Shown here in pieces: positions 6,793 through 15,106 of a stretch of 29,316 nucleotides of DNA (its first letter is position 1; each line of letters begins with the position of its first letter). Source of the stretch: Actinomycetes bacterium (GTDB lineage: Bacteria; Actinomycetota; Thermoleophilia; Solirubrobacterales; JACPNS01); contig JAEYBE010000022.1 of the NCBI GenBank assembly GCA_023404495.1, positions 1 to 29,316 on the forward strand, written 5' to 3'. A model generated the notes under the pieces. It saw nothing but the letters and a program-made list of their open reading frames with translations, was not told the origin of the DNA and made no database searches. Both the position numbers and the translations under genes were made by a program.

Positions 6793-7734
6793 ATGGAAAG
6801 CGCACAAGTAAGCATCGACAGGGAGATCGCACCAGCGGTCTCCCTGTCGCGTGCGCGGCCTCGCTACGGCGAGCGGGTGATCTTCGTAGCGTTGTTCGCC
6901 GCCGCTGCGGTGACCGTCCTCACCACGATTCTGATCGTGCTCTCCCTCGCCAGCGAGACGATCTCATTCCTGCGCGAAGTCTCGATCATCGACTTCCTTT
7001 TCGGTACCGAGTGGTCTCCGCTCTTCAGCCCACCCAGCTACGGCGTCCTTCCGCTTGTCGCCGGCACGCTTCAGATCACTTTCATCGGATTGGTCGTGGC
7101 GATCCCGCTCGGCGTAGGTTCCGCGATCTACCTGAACGAGTTTGCCTCCTCGCGGACGCGAAAGGTGATCAAGCCGATTCTTGAGATCCTCGCGGGCGTT
7201 CCCACCGTGGTCTTCGGGTTCTTCGCCCTCGTCGCCGTCACGCCCGCACTAAAAGCGGTCGGCCTCGATGTCCAGGTCTTCAATGCCCTTTCCGCCGGGA
7301 TCGTCGTCGGCGTGCTTGTGATCCCGACGATCGCCTCGGTGTCCGAAGACGCGCTCACGGCGGTGCCGCAAGGTCTGCGGGAGGCCTCTTACGGCCTTGG
7401 CGCCACCAAGCGCCAGACCTCGATCAGCGTGCTGGTTCCCGCAGCACTTTCCGGGATCATCGCGAGCATCGTGCTTGGCGCCTCACGCGCCATCGGCGAA
7501 ACGATGGTCGTGCTCCTCGCCTCCGGAGCCAAGCCCGCGCTCACATGGAACGTTCTCGAGCCGATCCAGACGATGGCGGCTTTCATCGCGGCAACCGGCA
7601 AGGGCGATGTCTCCACCGGCTCGCTTGAGTACAAGACAATTTTTGCTGTCGGAGCACTGTTGTTTGTAATCACGCTTCTGCTCAACCTCTTCAGCAATGC
7701 GATGGTCCGCCGCTTCCGGGAGGAATACGAATGA
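6793..7734 (+). CDS. pstC: Phosphate ABC transporter permease PstC
   Basis: A 313-residue inner-membrane protein with about six hydrophobic helices (first ~29-52). The MetI-like permease loop that docks on the ATPase is visible as REASYGLGATKRQTSISVLVPAALSGI. The motif GVPTVVFGFFAL is typical of PstC. It forms the membrane channel with PstA for ATP-driven phosphate import. The gene starts 33 bp after pstS and its stop overlaps the pstA start by 4 bp (ATGA), so the two permeases are probably translated together. No strong ribosome site precedes ATG 6793. Confidence 0.95.
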   Translation: MESAQVSIDREIAPAVSLSRARPRYGERVIFVALFAAAAVTVLTTILIVLSLASETISFLREVSIIDFLFGTEWSPLFSPPSYGVLPLVAGTLQITFIGLVVAIPLGVGSAIYLNEFASSRTRKVIKPILEILAGVPTVVFGFFALVAVTPALKAVGLDVQVFNALSAGIVVGVLVIPTIASVSEDALTAVPQGLREASYGLGATKRQTSISVLVPAALSGIIASIVLGASRAIGETMVVLLASGAKPALTWNVLEPIQTMAAFIAATGKGDVSTGSLEYKTIFAVGALLFVITLLLNLFSNAMVRRFREEYE

Positions 7735-8678
7735 GCGATCGACCAAGGTCAGGACGCTCCGCCCGCCCCGCCGGCGCGGCCGCCGGCGCCGTTGAAGCGC
7801 AGTTCGACAACGAGTTGATTTCTCGACCCGCCGGCCGTGCACGCGCGCTTGAATGGAGCTTCAAGGCCTCCCTGATCGCGTGCATCGCTATTGCGCTGGG
7901 CGTCCTCGCATGGCTGATCGCGAAAATTCTGATCGACGGACTCTCTGGGCTCAGCTTTGATTTCTTGATGAACATGCCGTCCGCGTTCGCCGCCAAAGCC
8001 GGTATCCAGTCAGCGATCGTCGGGACGCTCTGGCTCGCCGCGATCTGCACATTTTTCGTGGTTCCGACTGGAGTGGCCGCCGCGATCTACCTCGAGGAGT
8101 ACGCGGACCGTCAACGCTGGTACAACCGGATCATCGAGGTCAATATCCAGAACCTCGCCGCCGTCCCGTCGATCGTTTACGGAATCCTGGGTCTTGCCTA
8201 CCTAGTGCGCGGACCGCTCGACCTCGGACGCACGGTGCTCGCGGGCGGGCTCACACTCGGACTGCTCGTGCTGCCGGTGGTTGTGATCGCGGCGCGAGAG
8301 GCAATTCGCGCCGTGCCACCAAGCATCAAAGAAGGCGCGATGGGACTCGGCGCAACGAAGTGGCAGGCGATCTGGCACCAGGTGCTCCCGTCGGCCGTCC
8401 CCGGAATCGCCACTGGATCAATACTCGCGCTGTCGCGGGCCATCGGTGAGACCGCCCCCCTAATCATGGTTGGCGCCGCAACGTACATCGCGTTCAACCC
8501 GACGGGGCTAGGCAGCGCATTCACCGCCCTGCCACTGCAGATCTACAACTGGCTCTCCAACCCGCAGGAGGACTTCAAGTCGCTGGCGGCCAGCGCGATC
8601 ATCGTCTTGATGGTGATTCTCCTGATCTTCAACTCGGTCGCGATCGTCATCCGAAATCGATTCGAGCGCAAGTGGTGA
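7731..8678 (+). CDS. pstA: Phosphate ABC transporter permease PstA
   Basis: A 315-residue membrane protein with a ~40-residue hydrophilic, Arg/Ala-rich N-terminus before the first helix (~43-65). The permease docking loop KEGAMGLGATKWQAIWHQVLPSAVPGIATG and the PstA-typical NLAAVPSIVYGILGLAYLV are present. It pairs with PstC as the second half of the phosphate channel. The start overlaps the pstC stop (ATGA). A 34-bp gap follows before pstB. Confidence 0.95.
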   Translation: MSDRPRSGRSARPAGAAAGAVEAQFDNELISRPAGRARALEWSFKASLIACIAIALGVLAWLIAKILIDGLSGLSFDFLMNMPSAFAAKAGIQSAIVGTLWLAAICTFFVVPTGVAAAIYLEEYADRQRWYNRIIEVNIQNLAAVPSIVYGILGLAYLVRGPLDLGRTVLAGGLTLGLLVLPVVVIAAREAIRAVPPSIKEGAMGLGATKWQAIWHQVLPSAVPGIATGSILALSRAIGETAPLIMVGAATYIAFNPTGLGSAFTALPLQIYNWLSNPQEDFKSLAASAIIVLMVILLIFNSVAIVIRNRFERKW

Positions 8679-8712
8679 TGGGGCCGGACCCCAGCGTGAA
8701 AGGACTGGAGTA

Positions 8713-9618
8713 ATGTCGCACGAGCACTTCGAGGAGACCACGACTTTGACTTGGAAAGAGAAAGACGATTCCGAGCGCTCGGCGCTTGATGTGGCCAAGG
8801 CCGACGCCGCGCTGAACGCAGCTCCGACCGTCGCCGAGGTCTCCAGGCCGATCTTCGAGATCGAGAAGGTGAGCGTTCGCTACAGCGGCGCGCTGGCGAT
8901 CAAAGAGGCGAGCTTCTCGGTGCCCAAGAACGAGATCGTCGCGATGATCGGCGCCTCGGGCTGCGGCAAGAGCACACTGCTGCGGTGCCTGAACCGCATG
9001 AACGACCTGATCCCGGGCGCAACCGTCGAGGGTTCGATCAATTTTCACGGCCAGGACCTCTATGGCCCCGCGGTCGATCCGGTGCAGGTGCGCAAACACA
9101 TCGGCATGGTCTTCCAGAAGCCCAACCCGTTTCCGAAGTCGATCTTCGACAACGTCGCCTTCGGCCCCAAGGTGCTCGGCATGAAGGTCGACATCGATGA
9201 GGTCGTTGAGACCTCGCTCCGTCGCGCTTCCCTCTGGGACGAAGTCAAGGACCGCCTAAAGGAGAGCGCCCTCGGTATGAGCGGCGGTCAGCAACAGCGC
9301 CTCTGCATCGCGCGAGCGATCGCCACTTCGCCGGACGTGATCCTGATGGACGAGCCGTGCTCGGCGCTCGACCCGATCTCCACTGCGCGCATCGAGGATC
9401 TGATGACCGAGTTGAAGAACAAATTCACGATCGTCATCGTCACGCACAACATGCAGCAGGCGGCGCGCGTGAGCGACCGCACCGCCTACTTCACCGTCGA
9501 GGTCGGCGAGCAGGACAACCGCTACGGCAAGCTCGTCGAGTTCGACGACACCGAGAAGATCTTCACCAACCCGAGCGATCAGCGCACTGAGGACTACGTC
9601 AGCGGAAAGGTCGGATGA
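8713..9618 (+). CDS. pstB: Phosphate ABC transporter ATPase PstB
   Basis: A 301-residue cytoplasmic ATPase. Walker A GASGCGKST (80-88), Q-loop around FQKPNPFP (134-141), signature MSGGQQQR (189-196), Walker B VILMDEP (209-215) and the H-loop His245 are all intact. FQKPNPFPKSIFDNVAFGP is diagnostic for PstB. It has ~47 extra N-terminal residues (Glu/Thr/Ala-rich) before the usual start of the fold. AAAGGA and GGAG precede ATG 8713, and no other Met lies in the extension, so the long form is probably real. Its stop overlaps the phoU start. Confidence 0.97.
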   Translation: MSHEHFEETTTLTWKEKDDSERSALDVAKADAALNAAPTVAEVSRPIFEIEKVSVRYSGALAIKEASFSVPKNEIVAMIGASGCGKSTLLRCLNRMNDLIPGATVEGSINFHGQDLYGPAVDPVQVRKHIGMVFQKPNPFPKSIFDNVAFGPKVLGMKVDIDEVVETSLRRASLWDEVKDRLKESALGMSGGQQQRLCIARAIATSPDVILMDEPCSALDPISTARIEDLMTELKNKFTIVIVTHNMQQAARVSDRTAYFTVEVGEQDNRYGKLVEFDDTEKIFTNPSDQRTEDYVSGKVG

Positions 9619-10328
9619 TGGCCGAAGACCTGGCGGGCGGCACACGCATCGTCTTTCACGAGGAGCTCCAGAACATCGAGGAGAAGGTCCTCTCGATGTT
9701 CGATCTGGCGGCGCAGATGTCCGACCGGGCGGTCGAGAGCGTCCTGAACCAAGATGTCGAGCTGGCGACGCTCGTGATCGAGTCCGACGATCAGATCGAC
9801 GGGCGCTACCTCGACGTCAACCAGGGCCTGCTCAACCTGATCGCGCTGCAGGCACCGGTCGCGAGCGACCTGCGCGTGATCGCGGCGCTGCTCAACACGA
9901 TCAACCACGTCGAGCGGATGGGCGACCTTGCCGTCAACATCGCCAAGACCGTCCCGCTGACCGGAGAAGAGCCTCCGGTCGACGCAGAAATCCTCAACAT
10001 CGTTGAGCGCATGGGCCTTCAGGTCCGAAGCCAGATCTTCCAGGCCAAGCACGCGCTTGCCAATCGCGACGCCGAGCTTTCAGAAGCACTGGTGCGCGAG
10101 GACGACGAACTCGACCAGCTCAACCGCGAGATCTTCAAGCGAGCGATCGAAATCGGCACCGACGAGGATCGCCGCGAGTGGGCGATCCTGATGGTCTTGA
10201 TCGGCCGCCACCTCGAGCGCATCGGCGACAACTGCGTCGACATCGGCGAGCAGACGGCGTTCGTCGTGACCGGCGAGTTCCGCGAGTTCACGGACGCCTC
10301 GTCGAGCCGGCCAAGACCTGCTGAGTGA
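9615..10328 (+). CDS. phoU: Phosphate signalling protein PhoU
   Basis: A 237-residue helical protein with two PhoU repeats. Each carries the metal-binding-type pattern: ESDDQIDGRYLDVNQGLLNLIALQAPVASDLR with NHVERMGDLAVNIAK, then REDDELDQLNREIF with RHLERIGDNCVDIGEQ. PhoU modulates Pst activity and represses the phosphate sensor kinase when phosphate is plentiful. The start codons ATG 9615 or ATG 9618 overlap or abut the pstB stop, which fits translational coupling as the last gene of pstSCAB-phoU. A convergent terminator-like stem follows at 10385-10420. Length is normal for the family. Confidence 0.96.
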   Translation: MMAEDLAGGTRIVFHEELQNIEEKVLSMFDLAAQMSDRAVESVLNQDVELATLVIESDDQIDGRYLDVNQGLLNLIALQAPVASDLRVIAALLNTINHVERMGDLAVNIAKTVPLTGEEPPVDAEILNIVERMGLQVRSQIFQAKHALANRDAELSEALVREDDELDQLNREIFKRAIEIGTDEDRREWAILMVLIGRHLERIGDNCVDIGEQTAFVVTGEFREFTDASSSRPRPAE

Positions 10329-10384
10329 CTACGCCGCCGGCAAAGCATCGCCGCTGCCGGCGCAAACAAGCCGGATCCAACCAC

Positions 10385-10420
10385 CACATACGTCCTATGG
10401 CCGGTCACAAGACGTATGTG
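10385..10420. terminator. Bidirectional terminator between phoU and the thioesterase-like gene
   Basis: Perfect 10-bp arms CACATACGTC/GACGTATGTG with a 16-nt loop lie between two convergent genes (phoU stop 10328, DUF4442 stop 10462). There is no U-tract. The arm core TACGTC/GACGTA recurs in the palindrome at 15846-15873. Confidence 0.7.
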
Positions 10421-10461
10421 ATGGGTCAACACCGTTTGGAGTCGAGACTGGGATTGATTGA

Positions 10462-10974
10462 TTACTGGGTGGCCGGGCGACCTCGACGCGCCTGCCGTTC
10501 CTGGTACCAGTCCTTGCGCGCGATGTAGACCTGCTTCTCGACCGTGGCGTAGACCTTGCCGTCGGCGTCCTTGAGGTCCAGTGAGTAGACCCAGTCGAGC
10601 TTGTTGTGCTCATCGACCTGCGCCCGCAGCTCCGCGACCAGCGCCGCGGGCAGGCGAAACTCGGCGTAGAGCGTCTCGGTACCGGGGCGTTTGAAGGCGA
10701 CTTTCGCGCCCTTGTCCCAGACGACGTAGTCCTCGCCGAGCTGACGGATCAACATCACCATCACGTACGGGTCTGTGGCCGCATAGATGCTGCCGCCGAA
10801 GATCGTGCCGACGTAGTTGCGCGTGCGCCAGTTGAGCGGGACGCGGACGTCGATCTCGGTCCAGTCCTCGGAGACATGCGTCACGCGCCCGCCGGTGCCG
10901 ACGATCGCCGGCCAGATGTTGAAGACGCGCCAGTCGAGCGCGTGTGGAAGGCGCTCTCGCAGCCGCCGAATCAT
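10462..10974 (-). CDS. DUF4442 hotdog-fold (thioesterase-like) protein
   Basis: A 170-residue protein. The central segment DVRVPLNWRTRNYVGTIFGGSIYAATDPYVM is characteristic of DUF4442, a PaaI/YiiD-like hotdog-fold family expected to act on acyl thioesters; substrate is unknown. ATG 10974 (MIRRLRERLPHALDW) is preferred because it overlaps the uppP stop as ATGA; the longer open frame upstream runs into uppP in another frame and is Arg-rich shadow sequence. It is co-transcribed downstream of uppP. A cell-envelope or lipid role is possible from context only. Confidence 0.82.
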   Translation of the reverse strand: MIRRLRERLPHALDWRVFNIWPAIVGTGGRVTHVSEDWTEIDVRVPLNWRTRNYVGTIFGGSIYAATDPYVMVMLIRQLGEDYVVWDKGAKVAFKRPGTETLYAEFRLPAALVAELRAQVDEHNKLDWVYSLDLKDADGKVYATVEKQVYIARKDWYQERQARRGRPATQ

Positions 10975-11804
10975 GTCGCCGCGGTGATCGATCCAGTCGC
11001 GGCGAGCACGAGCACGAGCGCACCGAGCGCGAAGCGGTAGAGCACGAAGATTCTCAGCGAGTGCTCGCCCAGCCACTTGAGCAGGAATGCGATCGACCAG
11101 TAGCCGACGATGAAGGCGGCGATCGTCGAGGCGATCACCGCGGCAAGGCTCGCGCCGGTGTCGTGGCCGACAGCGTCTTTCAGCTCGTACACGCCGCTCA
11201 GCACGACCGCCGGGATCGACAGCAGGAACGAGAAGCGCGCCGCGTCCTGGCGCGAGAAGCCGCGAAAGAGGCCGAAGGTGATCGTCGCGCCCGAGCGCGA
11301 TACGCCTGGGATAAGTGCCAGAGATTGAGCGATGCCGATGATCACGGCGTCCGGCGGTTTGATCTGCGAGAGGTGCCTCACGTGCTTGGCGAAGATGTCG
11401 GCCGCGGCCATGATCGCGCCGAAGACGATCAGCATCGTGCCGACCAGGTAGAGATTGCGCGCGCCGCTCTCGATCTGGTCGCTGAAAGCGACCCCGAAAA
11501 TCACGATCGGCACGGTCCCGAGTCCCAGGTACCAGCCCATCCGCGCGTCGAAGCGCTCCTGATCCGTGCTGACCCGCCCGAACAACCCGAGGGTCCAGGC
11601 GCGCAGGATGCGCCAGAGGTCGTCACGGAAGTAGATCACCACCGCCGCCATCGTGCCGAGTTGGATCACGGCCGTGAAGGCGGCGCCAGGATCCTCCCAG
11701 CCAAACAGCGCGGGCACGATCAGCAAGTGTCCGCTGCTCGAAATAGGCAGAAACTCCGTGAGGCCCTGGACGATGCCGAGAATGATCGCTTCGAAGATGC
11801 TCAT
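10971..11804 (-). CDS. uppP: Undecaprenyl-diphosphate phosphatase UppP (BacA)
   Basis: A 277-residue, multi-helix membrane protein. The two signature motifs are present: GLTEFLPISSSGH (residues 14-26, catalytic Glu17) and PGVSRSGAT (166-174, Arg170). The enzyme dephosphorylates undecaprenyl diphosphate to recycle the lipid carrier for peptidoglycan and other wall polymers, and gives bacitracin tolerance when abundant. The ATG at 11804 lies 9 nt after a TAACGT -10 box, suggesting a leaderless mRNA. The stop overlaps the downstream DUF4442 start. It is divergent from the 80-residue membrane protein gene. Confidence 0.97.
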   Translation of the reverse strand: MSIFEAIILGIVQGLTEFLPISSSGHLLIVPALFGWEDPGAAFTAVIQLGTMAAVVIYFRDDLWRILRAWTLGLFGRVSTDQERFDARMGWYLGLGTVPIVIFGVAFSDQIESGARNLYLVGTMLIVFGAIMAAADIFAKHVRHLSQIKPPDAVIIGIAQSLALIPGVSRSGATITFGLFRGFSRQDAARFSFLLSIPAVVLSGVYELKDAVGHDTGASLAAVIASTIAAFIVGYWSIAFLLKWLGEHSLRIFVLYRFALGALVLVLAATGSITAAT

Positions 11805-11813
11805 TGGCGGCGC

Positions 11814-11819
11814 ACGTTA
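11814..11819 (-). promoter_or_regulatory. -10 box for uppP (leaderless)
   Basis: TAACGT ends 9 nt before ATG 11804. No Shine-Dalgarno sequence is present in the gap. Confidence 0.5.
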
Positions 11820-11857
11820 GCGACCGCGACCGGACGATTTGGCGTTTATCGCGGTTG

Positions 11858-11863
11858 TACACT
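11858..11863 (+). promoter_or_regulatory. -10 box for the 80-aa membrane protein (leaderless)
   Basis: TACACT ends 8 nt before ATG 11872, with CTGCGGCG between and no ribosome site. It forms a divergent promoter pair with uppP. Confidence 0.5.
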
Positions 11864-11871
11864 CTGCGGCG

Positions 11872-12114
11872 ATGAAGAAAGCAGCCCAGACAGTCATGCT
11901 CAGCCTCGCGATCCTCGCGATTTCGGCCCAGGCGGCATTCGCCGGCGACAACGGCCAGGGCTGGATCGGCGAGGCCAACGACAAGATCGTCACCTTCTTC
12001 GGCCTCGGGATCGTGATCATCTTCCCGCTCGTGGCCCTGATCGGCAGCTACATCCAGGGCCGCCTCGAGCGTCGCGCCGACGAGCGCAAGAGCGCGATCT
12101 TCAAGCACCGTTAG
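11872..12114 (+). CDS. Small membrane protein with signal peptide
   Basis: An 80-residue protein. MKKAAQTVMLSLAILAISAQAAFA is a clear Sec signal peptide with an AFA cleavage site, followed by GDNGQGWIGEAND. A transmembrane helix follows (IVTFFGLGIVIIFPLVALIG), then a basic cytoplasmic tail (QGRLERRADERKSAIFKHR). ATG 11872 is chosen over the in-frame ATG at 11839 because it gives an intact signal peptide and a good -10 spacing. The family is not one I recognise. Divergent from uppP and followed by ppx, from which it is separated by a short gap. Confidence 0.78.
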   Translation: MKKAAQTVMLSLAILAISAQAAFAGDNGQGWIGEANDKIVTFFGLGIVIIFPLVALIGSYIQGRLERRADERKSAIFKHR

Positions 12115-12150
12115 GCCGCGCAGGCGGCTTCGAGAGTGGAGCACTGCGCC

Positions 12151-13035
12151 GTGTCCGTGACGCGCTGCGGCTGCATCGACGTCGGCTCAAACACCACCGC
12201 CCTACTGGTGGCGGACGTCTCCGAGGGCGAGATAGCCCCGGTCGGAACGCGCCGCGTCTTCACGATGCTCGGCGACGAGAGCGGCCCCACCGGGATCAGC
12301 CACGAGAAGATCGCGGAGGTCGTGATCGCCGTCGAGGAGCTGCTCGAGTACGTGGAGCAGCTCGACTGCAAGCGCATCGAACTGGTCGCCACCCACGTCG
12401 TCCGCGAGGCGCACAACGCTCACGAGCTCGAAGAAAAGGTCTTCGAGGCCACCGGGAGGCGACTCGAAGTGATCGACGGGCATCAAGAGGCACGATTCTC
12501 GTTCATCGGCGCAGTCGGTGGGCTGCACCGCGTCCGCGGCACGACGGTCGTGATCGATGCCGGCGGCGGCTCGACGGAGGTGTCTCACTGCGCCCCGGGC
12601 AGCGACCCGGTCACCGCCAGCTTCGCGATCGGCTCGGCCACCCTGACCAACCGCTTCATCGCCAGCGACCCGCCGCTGCCCGGGGAGATCAACCGCGCTC
12701 GCGAGCACGCCGACCGGGCGTTCGATGAGCTTGCTCTCCCGGAAAGCTGCGCCCTGGCGCTCGCGGTCGGCGGCGGCGCGAGCACGGCACGTCAATTGAC
12801 CGGCGGCGTGCTCGACAGCGCCGGAATCGCGCGCGTGCTCGCCCTCACCACCAGCATGGCCAGCAGCGACCTTGCCGCCAAGTTCGGGATCGCCGAGAAT
12901 CGCGCGCGGATCTTGCCGGCCAGCCTTGCGATCCTCGAGTCGCTCGTGGAGCGTCTTGGTTTCGGGCTGGAGGTCGGTCGCGGCGGACTCCGAGAAGGGG
13001 TGTTGATCGACCGTTACGGCGGCCCGCCCCTGTAA
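12151..13035 (+). CDS. Ppx/GppA family phosphatase
   Basis: A 294-residue protein of the exopolyphosphatase / pppGpp phosphatase family (ASKHA fold). The nucleotide/phosphate motifs are visible: CIDVGSNTTALLVAD near the N-terminus, VATHVVREAHN, VIDAGGGSTEVS in the middle, and ALAVGGGASTARQL late. It lacks the C-terminal HD-like domains of E. coli PPX, so it is a short single-core form, as is common in actinobacteria. GTG 12151 has GGAG 9 nt upstream; GTG 12136 and GTG 12157 are alternatives. It hydrolyses polyphosphate and/or pppGpp, and sits within a few kb of the Pst system, which fits phosphate economy. Confidence 0.9.
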   Translation: MSVTRCGCIDVGSNTTALLVADVSEGEIAPVGTRRVFTMLGDESGPTGISHEKIAEVVIAVEELLEYVEQLDCKRIELVATHVVREAHNAHELEEKVFEATGRRLEVIDGHQEARFSFIGAVGGLHRVRGTTVVIDAGGGSTEVSHCAPGSDPVTASFAIGSATLTNRFIASDPPLPGEINRAREHADRAFDELALPESCALALAVGGGASTARQLTGGVLDSAGIARVLALTTSMASSDLAAKFGIAENRARILPASLAILESLVERLGFGLEVGRGGLREGVLIDRYGGPPL

Positions 13036-13046
13036 GAATGCGGGGG

Positions 13047-13505
13047 ATGCGACGCAACGCGTTGTCAATTGCGCTCGTCGCCCTCTTTGCGCTTGCGCTC
13101 ACGGGCTGTTTTGCCGACGGCGGGGCCTCGTCAGAAGACATAAGCGAGCGTTTCGTCAGCTCGTTCACGGACGTCGCCTGCGCAGACGAGGGCGTCGCGG
13201 GCGGCTCGGCTGAGCAGCGCGGCGGCGTCCACTGGTGCGGCGACGTAAGCGAGAACTCCGCCGAGATCTCAAGCAGCTGCCGCCCGAGTGGCGACGGCGA
13301 AACCTGCATCGTGAACGCGCGCGACGAGGGCGTCTACCGCGTGACCATCGAGACCGACGAGAACGGCTGCCGCAAGCCGACTGACCTGGAGGTCGCCAAG
13401 GAGCCCACGAAGGAGAGTGCGCTGGCCACTCTGCTCGACCGGCCCGACAGCGACTCCGGCCGCTCGCTGGCGGAGCTCTGGGCCCAAGGCGCCGGCTGCG
13501 AGTAG
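13047..13505 (+). CDS. Cysteine-rich lipoprotein, unknown function
   Basis: A 152-residue protein beginning MRRNALSIALVALFALALTGC, a lipoprotein signal with an LTGC lipobox. The mature chain has six further Cys, likely forming disulfides outside the membrane: VACADE, HWCGDV, SSCRPS, ETCIVN, NGCRKP and a Cys next to the C-terminus. ATG 13038 is an alternative start, but ATG 13047 gives a cleaner signal peptide and has TAAGAA about 8 nt upstream. It begins 11 bp after the ppx stop on the same strand. I do not recognise the family. The gap to the convergent HD-domain gene is only 16 bp with no visible hairpin. Confidence 0.8.
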   Translation: MRRNALSIALVALFALALTGCFADGGASSEDISERFVSSFTDVACADEGVAGGSAEQRGGVHWCGDVSENSAEISSSCRPSGDGETCIVNARDEGVYRVTIETDENGCRKPTDLEVAKEPTKESALATLLDRPDSDSGRSLAELWAQGAGCE

Positions 13506-13521
13506 GCGCGATCGCAGCCGC

Positions 13522-14367
13522 TCAGAACGTCAAGTCGGGCAGCAACCGCGCCTCGTGCTGACGATCAACGCGCGCCGCTACTTCGATCAGCTCCTCAAGG
13601 CCGGACCCGCGCAACTTGTTGCCGAGCAACTCGTCGATCTGAAAGATCCCCGCCGAGTTGTTCAGGGCGATCTCGACACGCACCGGCTTCGCCTCGCCCG
13701 GCAGAATCGTCACCCCATCCACCGCGGCTGCCGAGAGCGCGTGGATGTTGTTCTGCCCTGCCTCAAACGGCACGCGCGAGCGGCCGGCAGCCATGTCCAG
13801 GGCGTCGGCGACCCGAACGATTCCGGCTTCCAGGGTCAACGGCCGTCCGCTGCTGCGGTGGCCGATGATCGCGTGCTGGATTTCTGCGGCGACGACCGAT
13901 CGTTCGGGCTCCTCGTAGATGCCCTCGAGCAACGACGGCAGCTTGTCGGCCGCCAGGAAGAGGCTGTAGGCCTCATGGTCGACGCGGTGGATCGACATGC
14001 CCACGTCGTGCAACATCGCGGCCGCAGCGACAACCACTTCGGCGTCGCGGCGCCCCATCTGGAAGTCGGTCACGATTGACGGCTCGACGCCTCGGCGCGT
14101 GATCAACCGTAGGATCCGCAGCGCGATGTTCGTGACCACCTGGATGTGCACCCAGCCGTGGTCGGACATCCCGAGCCGTTTGGTCGCGTTGACCCCAGCC
14201 GATAGCCACCACGCCTTCAGTTGCGGGTCGGCGTCGGCGTTCTCCAGAAGCCGCTCGAGCTTCTGATTGCCGCGGGTCGGGAAGTGCAGGTCGATCGCCG
14301 CGATCGCGGCGCTTGGTGACAGATCCTCGGTCTGGATCTCTCGTACTTGTTCTTTGATCTGTGTCAT
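13522..14367 (-). CDS. HD-domain metal-dependent phosphohydrolase
   Basis: A 281-residue protein with a complete HD-domain metal site: DHGWVHIQVV (His74), MLHDVGMSIH (His120-Asp121), HAIIGH (His165, His170) and RVADALDMAAGR (Asp187). The arrangement resembles a single-domain HD family found in archaea and some actinobacteria. The substrate is unknown; nucleotides or cyclic nucleotides are typical for HD enzymes. ATG 14367 is used; a TTG three codons upstream is rejected because a TAACTT -10 lies 7 nt before the ATG, overlapping that position. It is convergent with the Cys-rich lipoprotein gene. Confidence 0.85.
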   Translation of the reverse strand: MTQIKEQVREIQTEDLSPSAAIAAIDLHFPTRGNQKLERLLENADADPQLKAWWLSAGVNATKRLGMSDHGWVHIQVVTNIALRILRLITRRGVEPSIVTDFQMGRRDAEVVVAAAAMLHDVGMSIHRVDHEAYSLFLAADKLPSLLEGIYEEPERSVVAAEIQHAIIGHRSSGRPLTLEAGIVRVADALDMAAGRSRVPFEAGQNNIHALSAAAVDGVTILPGEAKPVRVEIALNNSAGIFQIDELLGNKLRGSGLEELIEVAARVDRQHEARLLPDLTF

Positions 14368-14374
14368 ACAGATC

Positions 14375-14380
14375 AAGTTA
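14375..14380 (-). promoter_or_regulatory. -10 box for the HD-domain gene (leaderless)
   Basis: TAACTT ends 7 nt before ATG 14367; no Shine-Dalgarno sequence. Confidence 0.45.
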
Positions 14381-14430
14381 GAGACGGATCGGCGCGCCGT
14401 GGCCGGGCTTCACCGATCTTTCACAAGTCG

Positions 14431-15081
14431 CTAGTCAGGCAGGAATGCCGGCGGGATCGTGCCAGTCAGCTCGATCTCATCCGAGCCGATCTCCGAACGC
14501 TCGTAGATCTCCCGCAGCAGACAGTGGATGTTGACGTCCTGCGGCTCGCCGTGGTGCCAGTGCCACGAGTGGAGGATCCCCTCGGTGACAAAACCGATCC
14601 GCTGCAGCGCAGACTTCGATCGACCGTTGCGAACGTGGCTGTAGGAGCTGATGCGCGTCAGGCCCAAGTGTCGAAAGCCGAGGCCGAGCACCAATGACTT
14701 TGATGCGAGGTTGACACCGGTTCCCCAGTAGCGGTGGCCCAGCCACGACCCGACAACCGCACGATGATCGCGCTTTGAGAATTCGGTCAGACCCGTGACT
14801 CCCACAACGCTGTCGGTCGCGCGCTCAACGATCACGAACTCGAGCAGCTGTCCGGTGTCGCGCTTGGCCTGCAAGTCATCGATGTATTTGAGCGGCTGCT
14901 CGATCGAGGTGTAGGGGCCCCAGCTGAAGAATCGGGTGACCGCGGGATCCTCGGCCAGCTGAAAGAGCTGCTCGGCGTCATCGGGTACGGCCAGACGCAG
15001 CAGGTAGTCCTTGCCGATGACCTGCAGGTCGGTCGGCTGCTCCGTCTGGATCTCGATCGCCGGTGTGGGTTCGATCGTCAT
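14431..15081 (-). CDS. GNAT-family N-acetyltransferase (RimJ/RimL-like)
   Basis: A 216-residue protein. The acetyl-CoA binding region is visible as GHRYWGTGVNLASKSLVLGLGF, followed by TRISSYSHVRNGRSKSALQRIGFVTEGILH, the pattern of the RimJ/RimL-type GNAT family that acetylates protein N-termini or small molecules. Substrate cannot be told from sequence. ATG 15081 is preceded at 9 nt by TAGGAT. It is divergent from the phosphoesterase gene across only 33 bp. Confidence 0.88.
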   Translation of the reverse strand: MTIEPTPAIEIQTEQPTDLQVIGKDYLLRLAVPDDAEQLFQLAEDPAVTRFFSWGPYTSIEQPLKYIDDLQAKRDTGQLLEFVIVERATDSVVGVTGLTEFSKRDHRAVVGSWLGHRYWGTGVNLASKSLVLGLGFRHLGLTRISSYSHVRNGRSKSALQRIGFVTEGILHSWHWHHGEPQDVNIHCLLREIYERSEIGSDEIELTGTIPPAFLPD

Positions 15082-15090
15082 GCGAGGCGC

Positions 15091-15106
15091 ATCCTATCCG
15101 TATGCT
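15091..15106. promoter_or_regulatory. Back-to-back -10 boxes for the GNAT and phosphoesterase genes
   Basis: On the minus strand TAGGAT (15091-15096) lies 9 nt before ATG 15081. On the plus strand TATGCT (15101-15106) lies 8 nt before GTG 15115. The two elements are 4 bp apart, so the two leaderless promoters would overlap. Confidence 0.5.

Noticed and set aside
12136..12150. GTG 12136 as ppx start
   Set aside because: It overlaps the GGAG that would serve GTG 12151, and homologues begin close to the DVGSNTT motif.
10944..12728. 594-codon open frame on the plus strand
   Set aside because: It runs antisense to uppP and then out of frame through the small membrane gene and ppx; Arg/Asp/His-rich composition without motifs. 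A GC-rich shadow.
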